From Phycisphaerae bacterium (GTDB taxonomy: Bacteria > Planctomycetota > Phycisphaerae > SM23-33): a DNA stretch of 64,000 nucleotides. The stretch lies in NCBI GenBank assembly GCA_018335035.1, contig JAGXKT010000003.1, positions 78,623 to 142,622 on the forward strand, read 5' to 3'. How positions within the stretch are numbered: the stretch's first letter is position 1; the number at the start of each line of letters is the position of its first letter. Positions 34,153 to 42,783 of this stretch are shown piece by piece. A model generated the notes under the pieces. That model did not search any database and was not told the origin of the DNA. It saw nothing but the letters and a program-made list of their open reading frames with translations. A program made the position numbers and the translations under genes.

Positions 34153-35281
34153 ATGAGCACGGTTGACCTGGAAAACCTGCCCGCCACCGTCGAGTCCCTT
34201 CACGCCCGGATCATCACCATCCGGGACTCTCTTTGACGTCCCCGCCCGCGCCGAGAAGATGCGCGCCCTTGAGGAGCAGATGGCCCGGCCGGACTTCTGG
34301 AACGACCAGGAGCAGGCGCAGAAGGTCGTCGCGCGTCTCAAGCGGCACAAGGCGATCGTCTCGCCGGTCCAGGACCTCCACCGGCGGATCGACGACCTGG
34401 TGACGCTGCACGAGCTGGCCGTGGAGGAAGACAGCGACGACGCGCGGAGCGAGGCCGTCGCCGAGGCCGAGACGCTCCAGGCGGAGTTGGATCGGTTGGA
34501 GCTCAAAACACTGCTGTCCGGCCCGCACGACGCGGGGGGCTGCTACTTCGCCATCCACGCCGGCGCGGGCGGCACCGAAAGCTGCGACTGGGCGGAGATG
34601 CTCCTGCGGATGTATCTGCGCTACTGCGAGGTCAGCGGTTATGGCGTGGAGGAGCTGGACCGTCTGGAGGGCGACGAGGCCGGGCTGCGGCGCGTGGCGC
34701 TGCGGATCACGGGCGCCTATGCCTACGGGTACCTGTCGTGCGAGCGCGGCGTGCACCGGCTGGTGCGGATCAGCCCGTTCGACGCGCAGAACCGGCGGCA
34801 CACGAGCTTCGCCTCGGTGGACGTGCTGCCCGAGCTGGACGACGTGGAAGTCGACATCGACTGGGACAAGGACGTTCGCGAGGACACCTACCGCGCCAGC
34901 GGCGCCGGCGGACAGCACGTCAACAAGACCTCCAGCGCCGTGCGCCTCACGCATGAGCCGACGGGCATCGTCGTGCAATGTCAAAACGAACGCTCCCAGC
35001 ACAAGAACCGCGCCGAGGCGCGGAAGATGCTGGCCGCCAAGCTTTACCAGCACGAGCAGGCCAAGCGCGACGCCGAGCTGGCGCGGATGTATGGCGAAAA
35101 GGGCGAGATCGCCTTCGGCAGCCAGATTCGTTCGTATGTACTGTATCCGTACCAACTTGTGCGCGACGAGCGCACGGACCTGAAGGTCGGTCAGGCCGAC
35201 CGCGTGCTCGACGGCGACGTCCAGCCCTTGATCGACGCGTATTTGCGACAACGCGTGGGCAACCGGCCGACGACGTCATAG
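34153..35281 (+). CDS. prfB: Peptide chain release factor 2 with programmed +1 frameshift
   Basis: RF2, 375 residues after frameshifting, releases peptides at UGA and UAA. The ATG at 34153 opens 27 codons ending ...IRDSL at CTT TGA (stop at 34234-34236). Skipping one base (CTT T GAC) continues into the main frame, which gives the full protein and is the only frame in the ORF track. Seen: codon-recognition SPF in RISPFDAQNRR, catalytic GGQ in GAGGQHVNKTSSAVR, and the family C-terminus. The frameshift autoregulates RF2: low RF2 lets the ribosome pause and slip at UGA. The gene should be annotated as join(34153..34233,34235..35281). Divergent from tyrS. Confidence 0.96.
34231..34237 (+). promoter_or_regulatory. 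prfB +1 frameshift site (CTTTGAC)
   Basis: CTT TGA C is the universal RF2 slippery site. The stimulatory Shine-Dalgarno-like run normally found 3 bases upstream (AGGGGG) is weak here: only CGGGA, about 4 bases before CTT. Confidence 0.9.
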
Positions 35282-35420
35282 GCACTCGCCGGGCGACCGC
35301 GGGCGTTACGCGGCGCGTGACGCGGGTGCCGACAGTGCCGACGGCGACGGAGGCCGCAATAGTCGCCTTGATTTCTGCGTTATACATGATGTTCCGTATT
35401 CGCGACCGTGACATTGACGG

Positions 35421-35460
35421 GGCGCCCTGCTGCACGGGGTGCCAACCCGCCTGTAGGAGA
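35421..35460 (+). repeat. Duplicated 5' leader, copy 1
   Basis: GGCGCC...CTGCACGGGGTGCCAACCCG...AGGAGA is about 40 bases long and ends 6 bases before the first DUF4159 gene. It is repeated nearly identically before the second. It contains a small GGGT/ACCC stem and the ribosome binding site. Similarity is weaker but visible further upstream (GTTATACATGA compared with GTTATCCATGA). Confidence 0.8.
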
Positions 35461-35466
35461 GATGTT

Positions 35467-37851
35467 ATGCCGAGGCACCCGGTCAGGACGGCTGTGGTGG
35501 GGACGCTGTTGGTTGTGGCCGTAACGGCGACCGCGACGGGAGACGACGATCTGAGCGTCGAGCGGATCGACGAGGCCATCAAGAAGGGCAGGGAGTACCT
35601 CTTTTCCTCCCAGAAGCCCAATGGCATGTGGGCGGGTGTCAGCGCCGGGCTCGGTCAGCCGAACGGCCCGACGGGTCTGTGTGCCTACGCGCTGCTGCGT
35701 TCCGGCGCATCGGTGCGCGACGAGCGGATCGTGCGCGCCCTGAAGGCCATGGAACGCAACGCCCCGAAGAAAACCTACGCGATCTCGACGTACGCCAGCA
35801 CGATGGCCGAGGCGGTCAGGCAGGGCGCCGGAAAGTACCGCAAGCCGCTGAGGAAACTGGTTTCGGCTCTGATCCGCGGAACGACGCGACCGGGCGCCTA
35901 CACGTACACGTTGGAGCCGAATCGCGGTTGGGATTTCTCGAACACGAACTACGGGTTTTTCGGTGTGTGGATCGGTCAGCGGGTGTTGGGGGAGGTGCCC
36001 AGGGACTACTGGGTCCAGTCCGCCAAGCGGTGGTTGGACTACCAACTGGACGACGGGGCCTGGTCTTACGGGGGGATCCTCAAGACACAACGAGCCGCGA
36101 TGACGGCCGCGGGCGCCGCGTCGCTGTTCGTGTGCTTCGACCACCTCCGCGCACAGCAGTTCGCCGTCTGCGGAAGGGACTACCGCAAGGACCCCATCTA
36201 CCGGGCGATTGATCGGGCGCTGGGATGGTTCGAGCGGAACTTCGCCGCGACGATGGAAGGCAAGTATCTCGCCGTAAGCGATATGTACTACTACCTGTAC
36301 AACGTGGAGCGCGTGGGCTTGGCCTCGGGGTACAAGTACTTCGGCGAGCAGGACTGGTTCAAGGAAGGCACGCGGTGGCTTCTGAGTGAGCAGCAGAAGG
36401 ATGGGTCGTGGAAGGGCAAGTGGGGCCGGGACGAGGGCACGGCCTTTGCGATTCTGTTTCTGGCACGCGGGCGGGCGCCGATCATGTTCAACAAGCTCGA
36501 CTACGACGGCGACTGGAACAACCGCCCGCGAGACTGCGCCTACGTGACGCGATGGGCGGGGCCGGAGTTCGAACAGAACGTCAACTGGCAGATCGTCAAC
36601 CTCGACGTCGAGCCCGAAGACTGGCACGACGCGCCGATCGTGTACATCGCCGGCTCCAGGCCTCCGACGTTCAGCGAGGAGGACCTCGACAAGCTCCGAA
36701 CCTTCGTACACCAGGGCGGAACAATTCTCTCCGTCGCGGAATGCCGCGGCGCGCCCTTCGGGCGACAGATGGGGCGCGTCTACAAGAAGCTGTTCCCGGA
36801 TTACGAGTTGACCGAATGCGGACCGGACCATGAGCTCTACGGCGCACAGTTCGAGTTGCGAGGCCGGCCTCGCTTCGCCATGGTCACCAACGGCGTTCGC
36901 CCGCTGGCGATTCATACGGACACCGATCTCGCGCGGTTCTGGCAGCTTCAGCGCCACGAGACGGAGGCCTGGGCCTTTCAGGCGGCGGCCAACGTCTATT
37001 TCTACGTCACGGACAAGCACTTCCGCCGGCGCGGCGAGAAGACCTGGCCGGACGAACCGACGTTTGACGCCCGCGGCACGACGAAAGTGGTCCGTCTGGC
37101 CCACGAAGGCAACTGCAATCCGGAGCCGCTGGCGTGGGAGCGATTCGCACGCCTGATGGGCAAGCGTGAGAGCTGGGCGGTGGAGGTCTCCGGCCCGGTG
37201 GCGATCGCCAAACTGGCCCCGGGCGACGTTCAGGTGGCGGTCATGACCGGTACGGACGCCTTCGAACTTGGCCGGGAGCAGCGCGAGCGGCTGCAGCAGT
37301 TCGTGATGTCCGGCGGCACGCTTGTCATGGATGCCGCCGGGGGCAGTCGCGAGTTCGCCAAGTCCGTTGAGCAGCTCTGCAGTCAAATATGGGGCCCGGA
37401 TGCGTTCCAGCGGTTGTCGCCCGAGGCGCCCCTGTATCAGCTCGACGGCCACGTGATCGACGAGGTCTCCTACCGTCGCCGGATGCGCGTGCGCGGCGCG
37501 CCGTCGGGCCCTCGCCTCAAGACCATCCGAGTGGCCGGGCGACCGGCGGTTCTGTACAGCAGCTACGATTTGACGACGGGGCTTGCAGGCGTTTCGGCCT
37601 ATGAGTGCGACGGGTACACGGCGGAGTCGGCCTACGAAATCATGCGGAACGTGATTCTGACGTCCGGCGCGGTAAGCCGCGCAGCGCCCCCCGTTGCCGA
37701 CGACAACCCGGGCCCCGCAGGCCCGATGGCGGACGTCCAGCCGTCTCGTGACGGCATCCCTGCTTCAGCACCCCGCGAGCCGTTCGGCGCCCTCGCAGCG
37801 GACGCCGGTGGCGGAAGTTTCGCTGGTGTCCCAGACGCTACATTGATATAA
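35467..37851 (+). CDS. Exported alpha/alpha-toroid plus DUF4159 protein, copy 1
   Basis: Protein of 794 residues of unknown function, common in planctomycetes. The signal sequence is MPRHPVRTAVVGTLLVVAVT. A squalene-cyclase/prenyltransferase-like alpha-toroid (about 30-345) has repeats such as LFSSQKPNGMWAG, LDYQLDDGAWSYGG and LLSEQQKDGSWKG. A DUF4159 Rossmann-like domain (about 350-590) has PRDCAYVTRWAGPEFEQNV, IVYIAGSRPPTFSEED and VHQGGTILSVAEC. A third part (about 590-735) repeats a glutamine-amidotransferase-like fold (GGTLVMDAAGGSREFA). The last 57 residues, Ala/Pro-rich, are absent from the downstream paralogue and look like a read-on after a lost stop. The start is fixed by GGAGAGA and by alignment to copy 2; the track start, in the prfB shadow, is wrong. 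Confidence 0.85.
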   Translation: MPRHPVRTAVVGTLLVVAVTATATGDDDLSVERIDEAIKKGREYLFSSQKPNGMWAGVSAGLGQPNGPTGLCAYALLRSGASVRDERIVRALKAMERNAPKKTYAISTYASTMAEAVRQGAGKYRKPLRKLVSALIRGTTRPGAYTYTLEPNRGWDFSNTNYGFFGVWIGQRVLGEVPRDYWVQSAKRWLDYQLDDGAWSYGGILKTQRAAMTAAGAASLFVCFDHLRAQQFAVCGRDYRKDPIYRAIDRALGWFERNFAATMEGKYLAVSDMYYYLYNVERVGLASGYKYFGEQDWFKEGTRWLLSEQQKDGSWKGKWGRDEGTAFAILFLARGRAPIMFNKLDYDGDWNNRPRDCAYVTRWAGPEFEQNVNWQIVNLDVEPEDWHDAPIVYIAGSRPPTFSEEDLDKLRTFVHQGGTILSVAECRGAPFGRQMGRVYKKLFPDYELTECGPDHELYGAQFELRGRPRFAMVTNGVRPLAIHTDTDLARFWQLQRHETEAWAFQAAANVYFYVTDKHFRRRGEKTWPDEPTFDARGTTKVVRLAHEGNCNPEPLAWERFARLMGKRESWAVEVSGPVAIAKLAPGDVQVAVMTGTDAFELGREQRERLQQFVMSGGTLVMDAAGGSREFAKSVEQLCSQIWGPDAFQRLSPEAPLYQLDGHVIDEVSYRRRMRVRGAPSGPRLKTIRVAGRPAVLYSSYDLTTGLAGVSAYECDGYTAESAYEIMRNVILTSGAVSRAAPPVADDNPGPAGPMADVQPSRDGIPASAPREPFGALAADAGGGSFAGVPDATLI

Positions 37852-37934
37852 TCGTCCACGGTGACACAAGCTAGCGCCTTCATTCCTACGTTATCCATGA
37901 CGCGTGTTGCCCGCAACGCAACCTGACGTAACCC

Positions 37935-37973
37935 GGCGCCCGCTGCACGGGGTGCCAACCCGCCTGAAGGAGA
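37935..37973 (+). repeat. Duplicated 5' leader, copy 2
   Basis: Second copy of the 40-base leader (one base shorter), placed at the same distance (6 bases) from the start codon of the second DUF4159 gene. Only a few substitutions separate the copies. Confidence 0.8.
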
Positions 37974-37979
37974 CAGACC

Positions 37980-40193
37980 ATGCCGAAGCACACTGCCAGG
38001 ACGGCGGTTGTGGGGGCGCTGTTGCTTGTCATCGTCACGGGGACGGCGTTCGGCGGCGATGATCTGGGCGTCGAGCGAATTGACGAAGCCATCGACAAGG
38101 GGATTGAGTACCTGTTTTCCTCTCAGAACGCTGACGGCTCGTGGCCCGGCCACCATGAAGGCCACGGCCAGCCGCTGGGGCCCACGGGGTTGTGCACGTA
38201 CGCCCTGCTGCACGCCGGCGTCTCGCCCGCGGACGAGCGGATCGTCAAGGCGTTCCGCTTCATGACCAACAACCCGGCGACGAAGACGTACGGTGTGGCA
38301 TGCTACGCCAGCGCCTACGGTGAGGCCGTCATGAAGGGCGCCAAGCAGTATCGCCGGCACTTGCGGCAGATGGGCTCACTGCTCATTAAATCCGCCCGAC
38401 GCCACTCGCGCGGCGCGTACACGTATGACTTGATGAAGTACGACACGTTTGACCTCTCGAACACGAATTACGGCGTGTTCGGCGTGTGGGTCGCTCAGCG
38501 TGTCCTCGGCGAGGTGCCGAAGGCCTACTGGCACAGGACGGCCCAGCACTGGATCGACTGCCAGAAGGACGACGGAAGCTGGGGCTACAAGGACAAGGAC
38601 GCCACACGGATCGCCCTGGCGGCGGCGGGCGTGGCGTCACTGTTCGTCTGCTTCGACAATCTCAACGCGTCGCGTTTCGCCAAGTGCGGCGTCGACTTTG
38701 CCAGCGACCCGATCTACACGCACATCCAGGAGGCGCTGGACTGGTTCGACGAGAACTTCGCCGTACCCATTCCCGGGCACATCAAGGGCTACAGCGGCAA
38801 TTACTACTACCTGTACAACGTCGAGCGTGTCGGGCTGGCGGCCGGGTACAAGTACTTCGGCAAGAAGGACTGGTTCAAGATGGGCACGCGGTTTCTGCTG
38901 AGGGCCCAACGAGGCAACGGGGCGTTTCCGGGCAAGTTCGGCCCGGATGCTTCGACGTCCTTCGCGCTGTTGTTCCTCGCCCGAGGGCGCGAGCCGGTCA
39001 TGTTCAACAAGCTCCAGTTCGACGGTGACTGGAACAACCGGCCGCGCGATTGCGCCTACGTGACACGTTGGGCGGGCCCGGAATTCGAGCACAACTTCAA
39101 CTGGCAGATCATCAACCTGCAAGTCGCCCCGGAAGACTGGCACGACGCGCCGATCGTGTACATCTCGGGCTCGCAGAAGCCGACGTTTTCGGAAGAGGAA
39201 CTGGATAAGTTGCGGCGGTACGTCCACCAGGGCGGCACGATCCTATCGGTCGCCGAGTGCAGCGGAAAGGCCTTCTCAGACGGCATGCGCGAGGTTTACA
39301 AGCAACTGTTCCCCGAGTACGAACTGACCCCCTGCTCGCCGCGGCACGAGCTGTATAGCGCGCACTTCAACCTGCAGGGCCGACCGGGGTTCTCGATCAT
39401 CACCAACGGCGTGCGCCCCTTTGCGATCCACACGGATGCCGACCTGGCGCGCGCGTGGCAGGCCCGCAAGCACGAAACCGGCGGTTACGCATTTCGCGCC
39501 GCGGCGAACGTGTATTTCTACGTGACCGACAAGCGCTACCGACTGCGCGGCGAGAAGACCTGGCCGAAGCGCTCGCGTCGCAACGACCGCGGGGAGGTGA
39601 CCGTTGTGCGGGTCAAGCACGCGGGCAACTGGAATCCGGAGCCGCTGGCGTGGGAACGCTTCGGGCGGCTCCTGTGCCATCGCGAGCGATGGCGCGTCGA
39701 GCGCGACGAGCCGGTCACGGCCGAGGAGTTGGCCAAGTCCGACGCGCAGATGGCGACGATGACGGGCACCGAAGCATTCGAGTTGACGCCCAAGCAGCGA
39801 GAGCTTCTGCGTCAGTACGTGGCCGCGGGCGGAACGCTTGTGATCGACGCCGCCGGCGGCAGGCGGGCGTTCGGCGAGGCGGCCGAGAAGATGATTCGCC
39901 AGATCTGGGGGGGCGGCGCGCTGGAGCGGCTCTCAGACCGGTCGCCGCTATACACGCGCGACGGGCATGCGATTGAGAAAGTGAGCTATCGCCGGCGGAC
40001 GCAGGTCCGAGGCGCCCCGAGCGGCCCGGCGCTGCGCGCGGTTCGCGTGATGGGCCGGCCCGCGGTGATCTACAGCCGCCACGACCTGACGACGGGCCTG
40101 GCCGGCGTGCGAGCATATCGCTGCGACGGGTATACGCCGAAGACGGCCTACGAATTGATGCGCAACGTCGTGATCAGCGTCGGGCAGCGATGA
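37980..40193 (+). CDS. Exported alpha/alpha-toroid plus DUF4159 protein, copy 2
   Basis: Tandem paralogue of the preceding gene, 737 residues, with the same order of parts: signal sequence (MPKHTARTAVVGALLLVIVT, GGDD), toroid repeats (LFSSQNADGSWPG, IDCQKDDGSWGYKD), DUF4159 (PRDCAYVTRWAGPEFEHNF, VHQGGTILSVAEC) and a C-terminal GGTLVIDAAGGRRAFG segment. It ends soon after the paralogous YELMRNVVIS, without the extra tail of copy 1. AGGAGA supports the start. Its 3' end overlaps the convergent ABC permease gene by 20 bases. Function unknown; export and glycan-like toroid architecture suggest an envelope role. Confidence 0.86.
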   Translation: MPKHTARTAVVGALLLVIVTGTAFGGDDLGVERIDEAIDKGIEYLFSSQNADGSWPGHHEGHGQPLGPTGLCTYALLHAGVSPADERIVKAFRFMTNNPATKTYGVACYASAYGEAVMKGAKQYRRHLRQMGSLLIKSARRHSRGAYTYDLMKYDTFDLSNTNYGVFGVWVAQRVLGEVPKAYWHRTAQHWIDCQKDDGSWGYKDKDATRIALAAAGVASLFVCFDNLNASRFAKCGVDFASDPIYTHIQEALDWFDENFAVPIPGHIKGYSGNYYYLYNVERVGLAAGYKYFGKKDWFKMGTRFLLRAQRGNGAFPGKFGPDASTSFALLFLARGREPVMFNKLQFDGDWNNRPRDCAYVTRWAGPEFEHNFNWQIINLQVAPEDWHDAPIVYISGSQKPTFSEEELDKLRRYVHQGGTILSVAECSGKAFSDGMREVYKQLFPEYELTPCSPRHELYSAHFNLQGRPGFSIITNGVRPFAIHTDADLARAWQARKHETGGYAFRAAANVYFYVTDKRYRLRGEKTWPKRSRRNDRGEVTVVRVKHAGNWNPEPLAWERFGRLLCHRERWRVERDEPVTAEELAKSDAQMATMTGTEAFELTPKQRELLRQYVAAGGTLVIDAAGGRRAFGEAAEKMIRQIWGGGALERLSDRSPLYTRDGHAIEKVSYRRRTQVRGAPSGPALRAVRVMGRPAVIYSRHDLTTGLAGVRAYRCDGYTPKTAYELMRNVVISVGQR

Positions 40194-41370
40194 GCCGTAC
40201 GCCCCCTGCGGCGAGCCACATCGCCGCCGCCAGCAGTGCCGTCGCCGCGCCGACGACGTAGAGCGCGGTGATGCGCTCAAGCGGGCCGCCCCGCCCTGCC
40301 GTCGCGGTCAGCAGCAGTCCCGCCGTCGCCATCCCCGCCACGGCGATGCGCCACCCGAAACGCCCGGCGCTGTCGATGGCCTTGGCGACCGCGGCGTGCG
40401 CCAGAAGCACCATGGCCGTCAATTGCAGCACTTGCAGCGCGTACCCGCCGTAGTGCAGGTCCCACGCCCAGGCATGTTGCCGCCACAGCGTCGCGGCCAG
40501 CACCGCCGGCGGCACACAGATAACCACCAGCGGCGTTCGTCCGTGACGGCTGAGCAGATATGGTCCGGCCAGCGCGACGGCCGCGAGGATGCGGAGCTCG
40601 CCGACGGGCCGTGCCGGCACCGGCGCCGCGCCGCGCTCGATGAGCCACGCAACGCCGCCTAAAGATGCCAGCACGCCTGAGACGCACAGCACGCCGAACA
40701 GCAGCCACCGCTCCGACAGGAACCGGTCCAGCCGGACGGTGCCGGCGCCGGCAAGCGCGCCCATGAGTACCACAACGAACACGCCCGCGACGAAGAATGC
40801 CCGCGTGACCGCCAGCGGCAACCATTGCATCTCATGCCCGCCCGGCTGCCTCGCGGTCGGGTCGCTTTCAGCCGCTTGCGTCATGTGCCAGGCGTCGGTA
40901 GCTCGCGGCGGCAGGTCGACGCCGCCCGCGTCCGCAACGGCCTGAAGGCCCCACATGCAAACCAACGCCGTGGCGATGGTCACGACGCCGCTGGGGACGC
41001 GCAGCAATGCCACGATGGCGCCGTTGACAGCGCCGACCGCCAGCCCCGCGCCGGCGGCGATCAGCGCGGCCGGCACCAGACCCACGCCGCTGCAGACACA
41101 CCCCGCGGCGACCACGCCGCCCAGGCCCGCGACGATCCATACGCTCAGGTCGATTGCGCCGCGGCGCAGCGCCAAGGCCATGCCCAACACCGGGAGCAGA
41201 AAAAACGGAAAGACTTGCCCCATGACGTCGGTGACGTAGCGCTCCGCGTCCAGTTGCCAGCGCGGACGCAGCACGAGAAGCACGGCCAGCACAAGCCCGA
41301 CGCCGACCGTGTCCCGCATCCACGCGCGCGGCGGCGCGGCCGGACGCAACTTGTCCTCGAACCAGGGCAT
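40174..41370 (-). CDS. ABC transporter permease, RbsC-like, orphan
   Basis: Polytopic membrane protein of 398 residues, about ten hydrophobic segments. The core GMALALRRGAIDLSVWIVAGLG and LAVGAVNGAIVALLRVPSGVVTIAT match the sugar/branched-chain-type permease fold (BPD_transp_2), including the GxxDLS signature region. An unusual soluble loop occurs at about 160-190 (DLPPRATDAWHMTQAAESD). No ATPase or binding protein gene is adjacent, so the transport substrate cannot be guessed and the partners must lie elsewhere if it works. It follows bioY on the same strand after 43 bases and overlaps the convergent DUF4159 gene by 20 bases. Confidence 0.75.
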   Translation of the reverse strand: MPWFEDKLRPAAPPRAWMRDTVGVGLVLAVLLVLRPRWQLDAERYVTDVMGQVFPFFLLPVLGMALALRRGAIDLSVWIVAGLGGVVAAGCVCSGVGLVPAALIAAGAGLAVGAVNGAIVALLRVPSGVVTIATALVCMWGLQAVADAGGVDLPPRATDAWHMTQAAESDPTARQPGGHEMQWLPLAVTRAFFVAGVFVVVLMGALAGAGTVRLDRFLSERWLLFGVLCVSGVLASLGGVAWLIERGAAPVPARPVGELRILAAVALAGPYLLSRHGRTPLVVICVPPAVLAATLWRQHAWAWDLHYGGYALQVLQLTAMVLLAHAAVAKAIDSAGRFGWRIAVAGMATAGLLLTATAGRGGPLERITALYVVGAATALLAAAMWLAAGGVRLIAARR

Positions 41371-41413
41371 TGTGCCTCGCGTCCCCCCGCCGGTGAGGTC
41401 GGTGCGGGCGCCC

Positions 41414-42028
41414 TTATGCGTTGGCGTCGTTCGGCCGGTCGCCGATCAGCCGCCACGCGGTCGGCAGCAGCGCCGTCGCCAGGGCGATCTTGATCGCCTC
41501 CCCGGGCAGGAAGGGCACGACGCTGGTGGATACGGCGCCGTCAAGCCCGACGAAGCCCGCATACCACAGCACGCCGGGGGTGAACAGCGCCGCGTCGGCG
41601 AGGGCCATCGCCCCCGCGGCCGTCAGCGGGCGGCGATCCCAGCCGTGTTCGGCCAGCGCCCCGGCCAGCCACGCCGCCGGAACGAAGCCCCACAGGAACC
41701 CCGCCGTCGGACCGGCGAGGTAGCCGACGCCGCCGCCGACGGCGAACACGGGCAGCCCCGCGGCGCCTTGGGCGAGGTAGGCCGTCACGGCCGCGACGCC
41801 GCGCCACCGCCCCAGCGAAACGCCCAGCAGCAGCACGGCAAACGTCTGGGCCGTGATGGGAATCGCCGTAAACGGCAGAAAAAGCTTCACCTGGGCGCAC
41901 GCCGCCAGCAGGACCGACCCGGCCAGGACCAGCCCCAGGTCATACGCCGCCGCGGCCGCCCGCCGCGACGGACGCAGCACGTCCGCGTACACGCGCCCGG
42001 ACATCACGCTCGTCGTCAGTTGTGTCAT
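41414..42028 (-). CDS. bioY: BioY-type biotin transporter (ECF S component)
   Basis: Membrane protein of 204 residues, six predicted segments. Seen: AAACAQVKLFLPFTAIPITAQTFAVLLLG, the BioY signature with the PFTPVPITLQT-like motif, then GVGYLAGPTAGFLWGF. BioY captures biotin, alone or with the EcfAT energy module, which is not in this window. The start is set to ATG 42028, with AGAGGAT upstream; the track entry runs on 54 codons through an unrelated frame. Neighbours do not include biotin synthesis genes, so the organism probably scavenges biotin (inference). Confidence 0.92.
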   Translation of the reverse strand: MTQLTTSVMSGRVYADVLRPSRRAAAAAYDLGLVLAGSVLLAACAQVKLFLPFTAIPITAQTFAVLLLGVSLGRWRGVAAVTAYLAQGAAGLPVFAVGGGVGYLAGPTAGFLWGFVPAAWLAGALAEHGWDRRPLTAAGAMALADAALFTPGVLWYAGFVGLDGAVSTSVVPFLPGEAIKIALATALLPTAWRLIGDRPNDANA

Positions 42029-42075
42029 GGACGGATCCTCTGGATCGGGTTCGGGAAGGATGCAGGCATGAAGGC

Positions 42076-42243
42076 CTATTGCGCGGCGATGCGCTTCGGA
42101 CGGCGCTGGATGAGACGATCTTGGTACTTGCGTTCGGATTCGCGCAGCGATTGGCAAAAGCGACGCATGTCCTGGTCGCATTGCTTCCACAGCCGCTGGC
42201 CCGCTTCGCGGGTCTGCTCAACAATGGGATCTTGATTTGTCAT
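42076..42243 (-). CDS. Small partner of the PIN-domain protein (putative antitoxin)
   Basis: ORF of 55 codons missed by the track. It starts directly at the stop of the PIN gene (TAAATG, no spacer), so it is translationally coupled. Its protein begins MTNQDPIVEQTREAGQRLW and ends in a charged helix (LRESERKYQDRLIQRRPKR). As I recall, short proteins opening DPIVEEVRRxR are common companions of this PIN subfamily. The gene order is toxin-like first, antitoxin-like second. The role is inferred from context; another possibility is a simple conserved accessory peptide. Confidence 0.65.
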   Translation of the reverse strand: MTNQDPIVEQTREAGQRLWKQCDQDMRRFCQSLRESERKYQDRLIQRRPKRIAAQ

Positions 42244-42720
42244 TTACGTTCCCAGCAATTCCTCAGGGGTACAAACAGTTGGTGTTGCAATGCCCTGCTG
42301 GTCGTTAATGCCCTCAAGTTCTCGTCGCACTATCGCGCGTGCAATGTGCCGACAATTCCATGTTACCAGATAGTCCGCTCCGCTTGCCGACGCAATAGCC
42401 AAATGCAACGCGTCGCGACCAGAGTCTGCCAGTACGGCAATCTGATCCTTGTATACGCTCGCCAGGTTTTCTGCTTCCTGGGTTATCTCGAGGACCGGAA
42501 AATCCTCCATGGCTTCCAACCGCCGTTGAGCGGCCGCTTCGTTTCCTTGCGCGGCCTCTTCGAGCACCAGGGCGGAGACAAGTACCTCGTAATCATGCAT
42601 ATGCCGATGCCACCATTCTGCCGTCAATTGCTGATGCGCAAGCACAACGATGTCTCGGCTGGGTAACGCCGTGTAGTAGCTAACTACTGTTGTTTCGAGA
42701 TAGACAGAAGGCCTAACCAT
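42244..42720 (-). CDS. PIN-domain protein (VapC-like putative RNase toxin)
   Basis: Protein of about 158 residues. The PIN fold has acidic residues at the expected places: SVYLETTVVSYY (Glu replaces the usual first Asp, as in some PIN subfamilies), LVSALVLEEAAQGN, GRDALHLAIASASGADYLVTWNCRH. VapC-like proteins are Mg-dependent RNases, usually paired with an antitoxin; here a coupled 55-residue gene follows. The start is uncertain: ATG 42720 has AAGG directly adjacent, and a longer form from 42759 lacks any ribosome binding site. Set between a lipoprotein gene and bioY, it looks like an inserted stability module. Confidence 0.85.
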   Translation of the reverse strand: MVRPSVYLETTVVSYYTALPSRDIVVLAHQQLTAEWWHRHMHDYEVLVSALVLEEAAQGNEAAAQRRLEAMEDFPVLEITQEAENLASVYKDQIAVLADSGRDALHLAIASASGADYLVTWNCRHIARAIVRRELEGINDQQGIATPTVCTPEELLGT

Positions 42721-42783
42721 CCTTGCATTGTACCGACGGCGCCCGCATTCAGCGAGCATTGCGTCGTTCTCGAATCGCGCGGG

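Noticed and set aside
34163-35281. prfB taken as starting from an in-frame codon at 34163
   Set aside because: The true start is 34153 in another frame, joined by the CTTTGAC frameshift; the track form lacks a proper start and the first 27 residues.
34978-35466. N-terminal extension of the first DUF4159 protein in the track
   Set aside because: It lies within prfB in another frame; the signal peptide, GGAGAGA site and paralogue all place the start at 35467.
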